From assembly GCA_016180275.1 (NCBI GenBank), contig JACPBN010000048.1, positions 2,262 through 20,953 of the forward strand: a stretch of 18,692 bases of DNA, read 5' to 3'. Source of the stretch: Candidatus Woesearchaeota archaeon. GTDB lineage: Archaea; Nanobdellota; Nanobdellia; Woesearchaeales; UBA10200. The position numbers and the translations under genes are program-made. Shown in pieces: positions 1-6,738 of the stretch (its first letter is position 1; each line of letters opens with the position of its first letter). The notes below the pieces were generated by a model. It was given only the letters and a program-made list of their open reading frames with translations. It did no database searches and was not told the DNA's origin.

Positions 1-203
1 CCTTATTTGGTATAATCTCCTTTAAATGTTTTTCTTTTTGGAAACTAAGCCCAAATAAAGCTTTGTGAAGTTTTAAACAACCTGATAAAGCTTAGCTGCA
101 TCTGTGCAAAAAAGTATCTTTATAAAGAAAATAGTTCTTACTAATCCCACTAATTTAAAATTAAATTTACAATTAAAATTAAAAAATAATCGGAGGCGAT
201 ACC
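1..203. other. Left-edge intergenic region
   Basis: No coding region is supportable here. On the + strand it carries the promoter of the gene starting at 204. On the - strand the segment near positions 10-25 reads AAAGGAGATTATACC, which resembles the ribosome sites of the two secreted-protein genes to the right, and a TTTAAAA-like box lies near 70-77. A divergent gene may therefore start just left of the window, but no start codon is visible. ATAAAGCTT occurs twice, 30 bp apart (about 56-64 and 86-93). Confidence 0.35.
119..126 (+). promoter_or_regulatory. TATA box for the secreted coiled-coil gene
   Basis: TTTATAAA matches the archaeal box A. A start site about 24 nt after the box would fall near 150, giving a leader of about 50 nt with GGAGGCGAT ahead of the ATG at 204. 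Assigned by motif and spacing only. Confidence 0.5.
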
Positions 204-1916
204 ATGAAAAAACTACTAACAATTTTGGTGCTGGCAATATTTCTTTTAAGCATAGTTCCTTTAACCCTAGCTGAAGAAGGTAGTGGTGAAGAAAAAGCCA
301 GAGATGTTGTCAAAGACGCAAGAAAAGACATAAGAGACGTAAGAAAGGAGGCTGTTGACAAGGCAAAAGATGTTAGAAAACAGGCTTTTGATTCTGCAAA
401 AACAGCTGCTACCAAAGAAGATGCAGTTGCAATGAGAAAAGAAGGCGTTGCAAATGCTAAAGAGGCCAGAAAAGAAGGCATGGAAAAAGCTCAGGCAATG
501 AGAAAAGATGCAGTTGCAAAGATTCAGGAGATTCACAAAGAAAAGCTCGCAACACTAAAGACAGAGAACAAGGAGAAATTAGAAAAGTTAAAGACAGAAA
601 ATTTCAGAAAGCTTGCAAAATTGGATGCAAAGAATCTGGAAAAAGTCGCTGATCTTGAGCAAAGCAAAGTTGCAAAGCTGGCAAGATTGGGTACTGCAGA
701 ATTAAACGCAGTTTCTGCTTTAGATAAGGGAAAATTAAAGGAAAGATTGGAAAAAATACAAGTAAAGAAAGTCAAGAAAGAGAATTTATTCAAAAAGAGA
801 GTTGTAGCAAAAGAAGCTGTTGAAAAAGCCAGAGAAAGATTTACTGCTGCAAAAGAAAAATTCCAGGAAGCAAAGCAAATGCATGACGAGAAGAAGAAGG
901 AATTTGATGCTTTAAAAGAGACATTGAAAGCATGCAAAGATACACCAGACACTACTGAATGCAAAGAAGCAAATGCAAAAGCCCTTGAAGCAGCAAAGGC
1001 ATTTGTCCAGAACAGCGCAGAAGTCGGAATACAGCAGCTTACAAAATTGAAAGAAAGAGTTTCCGGCGCAACTGAATTGACTAAAGAGCAGGCAGATGCA
1101 ATATTAGCTGAATTAGATGCAGGCATTGCAAAATTAACTGCTGCTGCAGAAAAAGCTAAAGCTGCAACAACTAAAGAAGAAGTAAAAGCTGCAGCCAAAG
1201 AAGTTGAATCCGTCTGGAAAGCTTACAAGCATCGTGTTGAATTACATGCAGCAAGATTACTCCATGCTAAAGGCGGCGAGATTATACAAAGAAGCTCTCA
1301 TTTGGAAGCAAGACTGCAAAAAGCATTAGCAGCTTTAGGATCCAAAGGTGTAAAAGTTGAGGGTTTAGATGCAAAAATTTCTGAGTTCAGCGCAAAAATA
1401 AAAGATGCCAGAGATCATTACAAGTTAGGCGAAGAGATGTTTGCAAAAGCCAAAGAAAGTGGAGATGATGCTGCAGACAAAGCAATTGTTCAGGAAGCAA
1501 GAAAACATGTAAAGCTTGCGCAAGAAGCATTGCAGGAAGTGCACAAACTGTTGAAAGAGATTGTTAAAGCGATCAAAGATGCAGGAGGAGAAGTTGAAGA
1601 AGAATCTGCTGCTGAAGTTGAAGTTGTTGTTGATGCAGAAGACCCAAGCACAGACACAGGAGATGTTGCTGCTGTTGAAGTCACAGAGCAGCAATTGGTA
1701 GCTGAAGAACAGGGAGCTGTAGAAGCAGAAGAATCAGTTGAAGAAGTAGAAACAGCTGAAACAAACACAGAAATTGCAGCTACAACAGAACCTACTGCAA
1801 ATACAGAACCTACTGCAAGTACAGAAACTTCAGCAAGCGCTACTACACAAACTAGTGCAACGACTGATGCTTCAACTGCTACAGATGCAAGCACAACAGC
1901 TGCAGCAAGCACTTAA
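204..1916 (+). CDS. Secreted, Lys/Glu/Ala-rich coiled-coil protein
   Basis: 570 aa. Residues 1-23 form a signal peptide: two Lys, a hydrophobic core, then LTLAEE. About residues 25-465 are almost entirely Ala, Lys, Glu, Arg, Asp and Gln with heptad or 11-residue-like periodicity (repeated ARKE/MRKE...KA units), predicting a very long alpha-helical rod or coiled coil. The last ~100 residues switch to an acidic then Thr/Ala/Ser-rich tail (NTEPTAST-like repeats), plausible as a glycosylated linker. There is no C-terminal membrane anchor or lipobox. A strong ribosome site (GGAGGCGATACC) sits directly before the chosen ATG. I do not recognise a family; composition makes homology inference unsafe. 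A surface or envelope structural role is inference. The next gene is a tiny lipoprotein with a very similar leader. Confidence 0.85.
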   Translation: MKKLLTILVLAIFLLSIVPLTLAEEGSGEEKARDVVKDARKDIRDVRKEAVDKAKDVRKQAFDSAKTAATKEDAVAMRKEGVANAKEARKEGMEKAQAMRKDAVAKIQEIHKEKLATLKTENKEKLEKLKTENFRKLAKLDAKNLEKVADLEQSKVAKLARLGTAELNAVSALDKGKLKERLEKIQVKKVKKENLFKKRVVAKEAVEKARERFTAAKEKFQEAKQMHDEKKKEFDALKETLKACKDTPDTTECKEANAKALEAAKAFVQNSAEVGIQQLTKLKERVSGATELTKEQADAILAELDAGIAKLTAAAEKAKAATTKEEVKAAAKEVESVWKAYKHRVELHAARLLHAKGGEIIQRSSHLEARLQKALAALGSKGVKVEGLDAKISEFSAKIKDARDHYKLGEEMFAKAKESGDDAADKAIVQEARKHVKLAQEALQEVHKLLKEIVKAIKDAGGEVEEESAAEVEVVVDAEDPSTDTGDVAAVEVTEQQLVAEEQGAVEAEESVEEVETAETNTEIAATTEPTANTEPTASTETSASATTQTSATTDASTATDASTTAAAST

Positions 1917-1946
1917 TTTTTGTTTTTTTTTATTTTCTTTTTTTCA
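1917..1946 (+). terminator. T-rich archaeal terminator
   Basis: Right after the stop codon lie long T runs (TTTTTGTTTTTTTTTATTTTC and CTTTTTTTC), typical of archaeal intrinsic termination without a hairpin. Confidence 0.6.
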
Positions 1947-1991
1947 GTATTAGTCAGATAATTACAGTTTTAAGATTATATTTACCAAAGA

Positions 1992-1999
1992 TTTATATA
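1992..1999 (+). promoter_or_regulatory. TATA box for the small lipoprotein
   Basis: TTTATATA, preceded by purine-rich CCAAAGA as a possible BRE. The expected start site near 2023 leaves a leader of about 44 nt containing GAGAGGCTGATACC before the ATG at 2068. Confidence 0.55.
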
Positions 2000-2067
2000 G
2001 GACTTTATGATTACATAAATTACGAAATACAAATCAATTACTATTAAGACAAAGAGAGGCTGATACC

Positions 2068-2337
2068 ATGTTAAAAAATACACTGCTAAAAAGAATATTT
2101 CTAGTTGCATTGATATCTGTGTCATTATTGATTGCAGCATGCGGCAAAACCCCAGAACTTCCAAAAACAGATGCACCTACTGCACTGCCAGAAGTAACTC
2201 AGCCAGCTGCACAAGCAGATTCTGTTTCACAAATCTCAGGAGCAGTAACAGATGCTTCTGCAACAGACCAAGAGCTTAACACAGACGATGCTGATAAGGC
2301 AGTCTCTGGCGTTGGCGATGCATTGAGCGACTGGTAA
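2068..2337 (+). CDS. Small lipoprotein
   Basis: 89 aa. A basic N-terminus (MLKNTLLKR) and hydrophobic core end in the lipobox LIAAC at residues 21-25, so the mature protein would be a ~65-residue lipid-anchored peptide. The mature part is acidic and rich in Ala, Thr, Asp and Pro, with no Cys and no recognisable domain, ending GDALSDW. It has its own TATA box and a leader (AGGCTGATACCATG) close to that of the upstream secreted gene (AGGCGATACCATG). The stop codon lies within the outer arm of the structured element at 2334-2621, which would be transcribed from the opposite strand, so the two transcripts would overlap at their 3' ends. Function unknown. Confidence 0.75.
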   Translation: MLKNTLLKRIFLVALISVSLLIAACGKTPELPKTDAPTALPEVTQPAAQADSVSQISGAVTDASATDQELNTDDADKAVSGVGDALSDW

Positions 2338-2621
2338 GAAGAATTTTTGTATTTGTTTAGCTAGTGTAATAATCTCTTATAAAGCGGCGGCGACTGCCGA
2401 CGAACATTCTCATGTATCAGCGAAGAGTTTTTTCTCCTCTACTCCTATTTAATAACTGTGATAATAGGAAAGTTTTGTGTGTTGTGTAAGCTGATGTTGT
2501 TGTTAGATAGTTTCGCCCGAAAAAACTTGGCTACGTGATACGGAATTGTGTTCGTCATAAAATGGCAGTCGCCGCCGTTTTGATGTTGTTATAACTAAAC
2601 AAATACAAATTTTTAACTTAC
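2334..2621 (-). ncRNA. Candidate structured RNA, copy 1
   Basis: No ORF; GC-rich arms in an AT-rich setting. In + coordinates: outer arms GTATTTGTTTAG (2349-2360) and CTAAACAAATAC (2595-2606) pair, extended by 3 bp, and GTAAG (2334-2338)/CTTAC (2617-2621) may close the base. Helix 2: 2385-2398 pairs with 2564-2577 (14 bp, perfect). Helix 3: 2399-2406 pairs with 2549-2556, with a one-sided 7-nt bulge at 2557-2563. The 142-nt interior holds hairpins 2422-2427/2434-2439 (GAGGAG-A6-CTCTTC on the - strand), 2443-2449/2463-2469 (7 bp) and 2509-2514/2522-2527 with CGGGC in the loop. A second copy at 18477 shares the plan and shows compensatory changes. The - strand is chosen because copy 2 matches in that sense and a TATA-like box sits at 2645-2652. 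A mobile inverted-repeat element is the main alternative. Confidence 0.7.
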
Positions 2622-2644
2622 AAGATATCCATTCTTTTTTAACT

Positions 2645-2652
2645 TATTATAA
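2645..2652 (-). promoter_or_regulatory. Possible TATA box for copy 1 of the structured RNA
   Basis: The - strand reads TTATAATA. Counting 24 nt downstream reaches 2621, exactly the first base of GTAAG, the outermost possible paired segment of the element. It directly abuts the stop codon of the 2653-3402 gene. AT-rich sequence makes a chance match possible. Confidence 0.35.
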
Positions 2653-3402
2653 TCATTCCTGCGAAACTTTCTTCTGTATAATAGTATCAGCAAATTCAGC
2701 CAGCAATTTCACTGCCCTTAAGCGCTTTTTGATAGTTTTGAAATAATAATCATATTCCACCTTAGAAAGGGCTTTATTGTCTGCAACTTTATTTATTATC
2801 TCCAGCTGTTTTGGCTTAAATAATGTGTTTAATGCATACTGCAGATCTCTTTCTTTAGAGAGGTTTAATTTTTCAGCCAGAGTTACCTGTTCTTTTGCCT
2901 CAAATAATGTTTTCTGGGAGATAAACTCATATAAAAGCTCGTCAAAATTGAAATACACTCTTCTGATCTTTTTCTTGAACTCATTTATCTTTGCACCTGA
3001 AACTCTTGCCTTTCTGTTAAATTGCTTATGCTTTTCTGAATAAAATGCATTATCAAATAAGTCATTCTCTTGCTTGCTATACCATTCTTCAAATTTGGCT
3101 AATTTAACTATGGCATCACTTGATTTATCAGTTATCCTTAGTATTTTAATAGCTGCATAAAGCATTGCTTTAGCTTCCAATAAAACATCTTTTTCCTTTG
3201 CAAACTTAAGCAATTTGGCAGCATCAAATAAAATATTGTTTTTTTTTTGAGAAACATAAATTATAAAAGGTATTGCTTTAACGAACCTTGCTTCACCTTC
3301 TGCTATTATCTTGACTATGATTTCCTCTGTGTGTATCTCAGCATCTATCTTGAAGTATGCATATCCAAGTTTCTCTAATATATTCTCTATCTGCTCTGCC
3401 AT
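2653..3402 (-). CDS. Helical protein with C-terminal winged-helix-like segment
   Basis: 249 aa. The N-terminal ~60 residues look like an alpha/beta unit (HTEEIIVKIIAEG, FIIYVS). The rest is mostly helical, Lys/Glu/Phe-rich and lacks Cys. Residues ~195-240 (PKQLEIINKVADNKALSKVEYDYYFKTIKKRLRAV, summarised) resemble the winged-helix pattern of archaeal regulators in which 'LSKxExDYYxxxxKKRLxA' follows the recognition helix. Its start overlaps the end of the upstream nucleotidyltransferase by 16 bp, so the two are almost certainly co-transcribed and probably act together. Inference: the DNA-binding or antitoxin-like partner of the nucleotidyltransferase. No catalytic motif seen and no named family recognised. 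Confidence 0.7.
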   Translation of the reverse strand: MAEQIENILEKLGYAYFKIDAEIHTEEIIVKIIAEGEARFVKAIPFIIYVSQKKNNILFDAAKLLKFAKEKDVLLEAKAMLYAAIKILRITDKSSDAIVKLAKFEEWYSKQENDLFDNAFYSEKHKQFNRKARVSGAKINEFKKKIRRVYFNFDELLYEFISQKTLFEAKEQVTLAEKLNLSKERDLQYALNTLFKPKQLEIINKVADNKALSKVEYDYYFKTIKKRLRAVKLLAEFADTIIQKKVSQE

Positions 3403-4004
3403 TTTCTTATCATCTCATTATCTTCTGTATCAATTTTATAGCCTAATTTGCCTAAAAATCCTATGAATTCAAGGAGCTTATATTTAGGATTTTCTGAGTC
3501 TGAATTCTCCATGGTAAGCAGGTATCTCCTGATGAGCATCTTGAGGTTTATTTTTGATTTCTCAAGTACAAGTTTGATGTCATCATAATCCCTTTTATCT
3601 CCCCTATCTATCTTAGTTATGCATATGTCATACAAGTTTAATGCTTTTAGGGCTATGTTATCAAATCTTCTGATTAACTCAGACTTTTCAATTGAGCTAT
3701 CCAATAGCTTAACATTGATCACATAATCTTCAGGATATAAATCTATTATGATGCCTTCATTTGTGAGCCATCTGTTAATAGCCAATTCTCTAAAATTCAG
3801 CTTGATAAATAAAGCCCCTAATACTGTAAGCGAATGTTTTGTCGGCACAATTACATCAATATCTCTAGTTGAGGATTTTACGTTTAAAAGTGTGAGGGCA
3901 GTGCCTCCTATAGCAACTAGTATAATCTCTTCATCCAAATATGCATCCAGCTGCTTGATAAATGCCAGCAATTCTGTCTTGTTAGTCTCCCTTATGTTCT
4001 GCAT
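3387..4004 (-). CDS. Nucleotidyltransferase, DUF6036/AbiEii-like
   Basis: 205 aa. Residues 30-51 carry the nucleotidyltransferase signature (IGGTALTLL...STRDIDVIV): a GG-x-AL turn followed by the metal-binding RDID, as in the DUF6036/AbiEii branch of the Pol-beta-like superfamily, rather than the GS-x10-DxD of MntA. LYDICITKIDRGDKRDYDDIK around residues 125-145 matches the 'K..R..DKRDxxDI' segment common in this branch. The gene overlaps the downstream helical partner by 16 bp, as in two-gene toxin-antitoxin-type modules. The promoter CTTAAATA (4027-4034) places the start site at about the ATG, suggesting a leaderless mRNA. Family knowledge: AbiEii-type enzymes transfer nucleotides to tRNA or other targets. 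The target here is unknown. Confidence 0.78.
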   Translation of the reverse strand: MQNIRETNKTELLAFIKQLDAYLDEEIILVAIGGTALTLLNVKSSTRDIDVIVPTKHSLTVLGALFIKLNFRELAINRWLTNEGIIIDLYPEDYVINVKLLDSSIEKSELIRRFDNIALKALNLYDICITKIDRGDKRDYDDIKLVLEKSKINLKMLIRRYLLTMENSDSENPKYKLLEFIGFLGKLGYKIDTEDNEMIRKWQSR

Positions 4005-4026
4005 TCAAGCAAAGAAGACGCTTACC

Positions 4027-4034
4027 TATTTAAG
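4027..4034 (-). promoter_or_regulatory. TATA box for the nucleotidyltransferase pair
   Basis: The - strand reads CTTAAATA; the expected start site about 24 nt downstream (4003) coincides with the ATG at 4004, consistent with a leaderless transcript. A second AT-rich candidate (CTTATAAAAA, about 4044-4053) lies just upstream. Confidence 0.45.
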
Positions 4035-4070
4035 CTTTTCTATTTTTATAAGGTTTACTTGATGAATTTA

Positions 4071-4084
4071 TACAGTAAACTGTA
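4071..4084. promoter_or_regulatory. 14-bp perfect palindrome, possible operator
   Basis: TACAGTAAACTGTA is a palindrome (arms TACAGT/ACTGTA, AA spacer) about 40 bp upstream of the TATA box of the nucleotidyltransferase pair. The partner protein has a winged-helix-like segment, so autoregulation is possible. This is inference from symmetry and position. Confidence 0.35.
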
Positions 4085-4168
4085 CTAATTTTAGATTATT
4101 CTTAGTCAACATAAAGTTAATAATCTGTTAGTTATAAGTAACATATTATTTTCATAATTTTATCCTGT

Positions 4169-4858
4169 TTATTTTTTGTCTAGCAGCCTAACTTTATTTA
4201 TGATATAATGCCCAGTGCATTCATTCTCCATAACATTCTGCGCAGAAACTATCTCTACTCTTTTTTTAAATATCGGTCCATCAAGAACTATTGTTTCCCC
4301 TTCGCCGCCCTCTAAACCAATATGAACTTTATACTTCTCATGCAGTTTCTTAATATCTTCCAAAAATTTGTCGTTTATTTTTCTTCCTAACCATCTCTCA
4401 TTCAATCCATCTGCAGCAATTCCTGTAATTCTTGCATCAAAGCCTTCTTTAATTATCAGTTTGATATATTCTTCCATGTCATAATGCCAGTAAGGTGCAA
4501 ATGCTTTTAACTTTAAGTCAGCAGCAATTTTCTCAACTCGTTCAAGCTGATATTGCGAAGCAAGCGCTCCAGCAACTAACCCGTCTATTTTGAATTTCCT
4601 GATTGCAGTTTTAATTGCACGCTCTAGATCTTCCAGCTCTTTTTCCTTTATTCCAGAGCTTTCCTCGAAAATCAATGGAATTCCAAGCGCTTCTGCCTGG
4701 ACTTTGACAAGATCAATATTAGGGATATGAAACATATAGCTGTCATCTCTTTTAGACTTTAAAGTAATCAAGCAAACTACTTCATGACCTTGTTTCAAAG
4801 CCCAGTCAAGAGCCATTGTGCTGTCTTTTCCGCCAGAGTATAATGCTGCAATTTTCAT
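4169..4858 (-). CDS. dph6: Diphthine-ammonia ligase (Dph6, DUF71/MJ0570 family)
   Basis: 229 aa from the ATG at 4858; the longer reading frame to 4951 adds a hydrophobic low-complexity stretch overlapping the divergent gene and is rejected. Residues 7-14 are the ATP-PPase loop YSGGKDST. VAGALASQYQLERVE near residues 100-115, followed by FAPYW, and the C-terminal EGGEGETIVLDGPIF with FKKR are hallmarks of the Dph6 family, which uses ATP and ammonia to amidate diphthine to diphthamide on the elongation factor 2 histidine. Full length for an archaeal member. It is divergent from NMNAT with a shared TATATATA. Dph2, the first enzyme of the same pathway, appears only as a fragment at 13108-13365, which makes the pathway's status in this organism uncertain. 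Confidence 0.88.
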   Translation of the reverse strand: MKIAALYSGGKDSTMALDWALKQGHEVVCLITLKSKRDDSYMFHIPNIDLVKVQAEALGIPLIFEESSGIKEKELEDLERAIKTAIRKFKIDGLVAGALASQYQLERVEKIAADLKLKAFAPYWHYDMEEYIKLIIKEGFDARITGIAADGLNERWLGRKINDKFLEDIKKLHEKYKVHIGLEGGEGETIVLDGPIFKKRVEIVSAQNVMENECTGHYIINKVRLLDKK

Positions 4859-4874
4859 TTTTATCGTCGAAAGA

Positions 4875-4882
4875 TATATATA
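4875..4882. promoter_or_regulatory. Shared bidirectional TATA box
   Basis: TATATATA reads the same on both strands and lies between divergent genes. Start sites 24 nt away would be about 4906 (+), two bases before the ATG at 4908, and about 4851 (-), near the ATG at 4858. Both genes thus look leaderless or nearly so. Confidence 0.45.
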
Positions 4883-4907
4883 GTATTTAATTGTAATGGT
4901 TTTTAAT

Positions 4908-5495
4908 ATGAAAAAGAAATTTAAGAAAAAAATTGGGGAAAAAAGCAACAATGCAAAAAAATGCTTTTATGGCATTTTCATCGGCAGATTCCAGCCTTTT
5001 CATCTTGGGCATTTGAGAGATGTGAAAAAAGCCCTAACAACAGTAGATTTCTTAATAATTGTTCTTGGAAGCGCACAAGAAAAACGTACAGAAAGAAATC
5101 CATTAAGCGCAGCTGAGAGAAAAAAAATAATTCAGCATACATTGACTGCAGAAAACATACCTAAAACTAAATATTTCATCTGCACGGTTAATGATTTCGA
5201 TAAACATTATTTATGGATTGCTGAAATCCTAAAAACTAGCAAAAAAGTCAAGGGTGTTAACAGGAATAATACTATTGTCTTTTGTGGCACAGAATCATCC
5301 GGTCATTTCACTGCGAAATTGCTTGCAAAAAAAGGCTATAAGATTATAAAATTAAAATTATTACGCGGAATTTCCGGCACAAGAATCAGAAAACTTATTT
5401 TTGAGAGAAAGAGATGGGGGCATTTGGTACCTGCTAGTATCAGAAAAGAAATCCAATCTTATCTTAAAAAAAGAATATGGGGGGTTTCTCAGTAA
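4908..5495 (+). CDS. nadM: Nicotinamide-nucleotide adenylyltransferase, archaeal NadM type
   Basis: 195 aa from the ATG at 4908; an in-frame ATG at 4896 is possible, but the shared TATA box puts the transcript start near 4906. After a lysine-rich N-terminal extension of ~20 residues comes YGIFIGRFQPFHLGHL (residues 21-36) with the (H/T)xGH nucleotidyl-transfer signature, and near the C-terminus RGISGTRIRKL gives the ISxTxxR phosphate-binding motif. It forms NAD+ from NMN and ATP in the cytoplasm. Archaeal enzymes are usually ~170-185 aa, so the basic extension accounts for the extra length. Its 3' end is convergent with the regulator at 5513, only 17 bp away. Confidence 0.88.
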   Translation: MKKKFKKKIGEKSNNAKKCFYGIFIGRFQPFHLGHLRDVKKALTTVDFLIIVLGSAQEKRTERNPLSAAERKKIIQHTLTAENIPKTKYFICTVNDFDKHYLWIAEILKTSKKVKGVNRNNTIVFCGTESSGHFTAKLLAKKGYKIIKLKLLRGISGTRIRKLIFERKRWGHLVPASIRKEIQSYLKKRIWGVSQ

Positions 5496-5512
5496 TATGG
5501 GATATCCTATGG

Positions 5513-5917
5513 CTATAACCCAAGCATCTTATCTATGTTCTCAGCAACTTTCTTAAGGTCATCCATTGTTCTGGCAATATCTGTTCTTAACTCATCTACC
5601 AGCTCCTCAAGATTATCCACTCTCAGCAAATATCTGTTGCGCTCATTTACAACCAGGCCAGCAGCCATTAATTTGTTTATATGGTGGATGACTGTGCCTC
5701 TGCTGAGCTGTAGTTTATCAGCAATCTCATCACTGGTAAGATATTGTTTTGCCCTGGTGCTTTTTAACAGCTCAATAAATATCCTAAACATGCTCTTGTC
5801 CTTATCACGCATATTAAAAAGACCTATGGAATTGCCAAACCATTGAAGCTCATCATTAACATTCTTAGCAGGGCGCCTTATTTTTATAATAGTTATTCTT
5901 TGTGAGATTATGACCAT
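5513..5917 (-). CDS. Winged-helix (ArsR-like) regulator next to grpE
   Basis: 134 aa. Residues ~55-100 form a winged helix: YLTSDEIADKLQLSRGTVIHHINKL (helices 2-3) followed by GLVVNERNRYLLRV (wing). Residues 103-134 form an amphipathic helix likely to dimerise. A TTTAAATA box on the - strand at 5940-5947 puts the transcript start at about 5916, so the ATG at 5917 fits a leaderless mRNA even though an internal Met36 exists. It is divergent from the grpE-containing operon, whose start-site region carries a 17-bp near-palindrome. Inference: a heat-shock repressor in the role of Phr/ArsR-type archaeal regulators, controlling the chaperone genes and perhaps itself. No direct evidence of the ligand or signal. 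Confidence 0.75.
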   Translation of the reverse strand: MVIISQRITIIKIRRPAKNVNDELQWFGNSIGLFNMRDKDKSMFRIFIELLKSTRAKQYLTSDEIADKLQLSRGTVIHHINKLMAAGLVVNERNRYLLRVDNLEELVDELRTDIARTMDDLKKVAENIDKMLGL

Positions 5918-5939
5918 AATCGGGTATAAACAACACTAT

Positions 5940-5947
5940 TATTTAAA
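5940..5947 (-). promoter_or_regulatory. TATA box for the winged-helix regulator
   Basis: The - strand reads TTTAAATA, preceded by AAAGG. Spacing to the ATG at 5917 predicts a leaderless transcript. Confidence 0.55.
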
Positions 5948-5971
5948 CCTTTTGAAGATTTTGGCGAAACC

Positions 5972-5979
5972 TTTATATA
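5972..5979 (+). promoter_or_regulatory. Strong BRE/TATA promoter P1 of the grpE operon
   Basis: GCGAAACC followed by TTTATATA is a textbook BRE plus box A. The predicted start site is about 6003-6004, the first base of the 6004-6020 palindrome. Confidence 0.6.
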
Positions 5980-6003
5980 CTAGTTATACTCTACTTAGTC
6001 CTA

Positions 6004-6020
6004 GTTGAGTTTAAATCAAC
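6004..6020. promoter_or_regulatory. Near-palindromic operator candidate at the grpE start site
   Basis: GTTGAGTTTAAATCAAC: arms GTTGA/TCAAC with a near-symmetric TTTAAA-like core; one mismatched pair (positions 6 and 12 of 17). It sits at the predicted start site of promoter P1, where an archaeal repressor would block RNA polymerase recruitment. The divergent winged-helix protein is the obvious candidate binder. Confidence 0.5.
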
Positions 6021-6046
6021 AAAATATGGGTCAATCGAACGAAATA

Positions 6047-6054
6047 TTTATAAA
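6047..6054 (+). promoter_or_regulatory. Second TATA box P2 of the grpE operon
   Basis: TTTATAAA preceded by CGAACGAAATA (BRE-like); the start site would be about 6078, leaving an ~80-nt leader. GGTCAAT occurs upstream (6029-6035) and downstream (6088-6094) of this box, a possible second regulatory repeat. Confidence 0.45.
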
Positions 6055-6159
6055 TAACATCAAATGCCAAATAAATATACATCACATGGTCAATTGGCAA
6101 CTACTTGATGTTTTTTGTTAGGCACTAAGTAATATTCAACAGAAATAATAGGGCATAAT

Positions 6160-6738
6160 ATGATAGAGGGCATAAATATGACTAAGCAGCACAAAAAAGA
6201 AGAAAACATTATTCAGCCAAAAGAAGGAGTAATGCAAATAGATGATACTGCTATACCTAAAGATCAAAAACAGCAGTTAGACCAGCATGCAGCATGTAAA
6301 ACCAAGCTTGAAGAATGCACAAAACACCGGGATGAAACAACTGCATTGCTTCAGCGTGTGCAGGCAGACTTTGAAAATTACAAGAAAAGATGCCATAAGG
6401 ATTATGAAAACATAACAAAAAATGCCTGCAGGAATCTTATTGCAAATTTGCTCCCTATACTTGACAGCTTTCAGTTGGCATTAAAAAACACAAATAATCA
6501 GGAGAATTTTATCAAAGGCATTGAATTAATTTACAGCCAGTTTTACAGCGCACTTGAGCAGCAAGGATTAAAAAAAATTGAGGCAATAGGGAAAAAGTTT
6601 GATCCTTACAAGCACGAAGTTTTGCTTCAGGAAAAATCAGAAAAAGAAGAGGAGACAGTGTTAGAGGAGCTTCAGACAGGCTATATGTTAGGAGACACAG
6701 TTTTAAGATACACTAAAGTTAAGGTTGCAACTAAATGA
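6160..6738 (+). CDS. grpE: GrpE nucleotide exchange factor
   Basis: 192 aa from 6160. A second ATG at 6178 has the better ribosome site (GAGGG, 7-nt spacing) and may be the true start, removing six residues. Residues ~40-100 form the long coiled-coil helix (QADFENYKKRCHKDYENI), LLPILDSFQLAL begins the four-helix segment, and the C-terminal beta domain carries GKKFDPYKHEVLLQ and the conserved end LGDTVLRYTKVKVA. It releases ADP from DnaK. Its stop overlaps the next start (ATGA), so translation of the YkgJ-like gene is coupled. Like other archaeal Hsp70 system genes, it descends from bacterial genes by ancient transfer (established for archaea generally). Five cysteines in the first two-thirds are unusual for GrpE but unexplained. 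Confidence 0.93.
   Translation: MIEGINMTKQHKKEENIIQPKEGVMQIDDTAIPKDQKQQLDQHAACKTKLEECTKHRDETTALLQRVQADFENYKKRCHKDYENITKNACRNLIANLLPILDSFQLALKNTNNQENFIKGIELIYSQFYSALEQQGLKKIEAIGKKFDPYKHEVLLQEKSEKEEETVLEELQTGYMLGDTVLRYTKVKVATK

Noticed and set aside
533..1198. Long - strand ORFs within the coiled-coil gene
   Set aside because: They are reverse-strand shadows of a Lys/Glu/Ala-rich gene (giving Phe/Ser/Ala-rich translations), lacking start signals.
2349..2606. Element as archaeal RNase P RNA, SRP RNA or tRNA
   Set aside because: The RNase P (GAGGAAAGTCC/ACAGAA-type) and SRP helix 8 motifs are absent, and no cloverleaf can be drawn. GAGGAG in the hairpin is not in the RNase P context.
4859..4951. 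31-residue N-terminal extension of Dph6
   Set aside because: It overlaps the divergent NMNAT start and the shared TATA box, and family members begin at MKIAALYSGGKDS.
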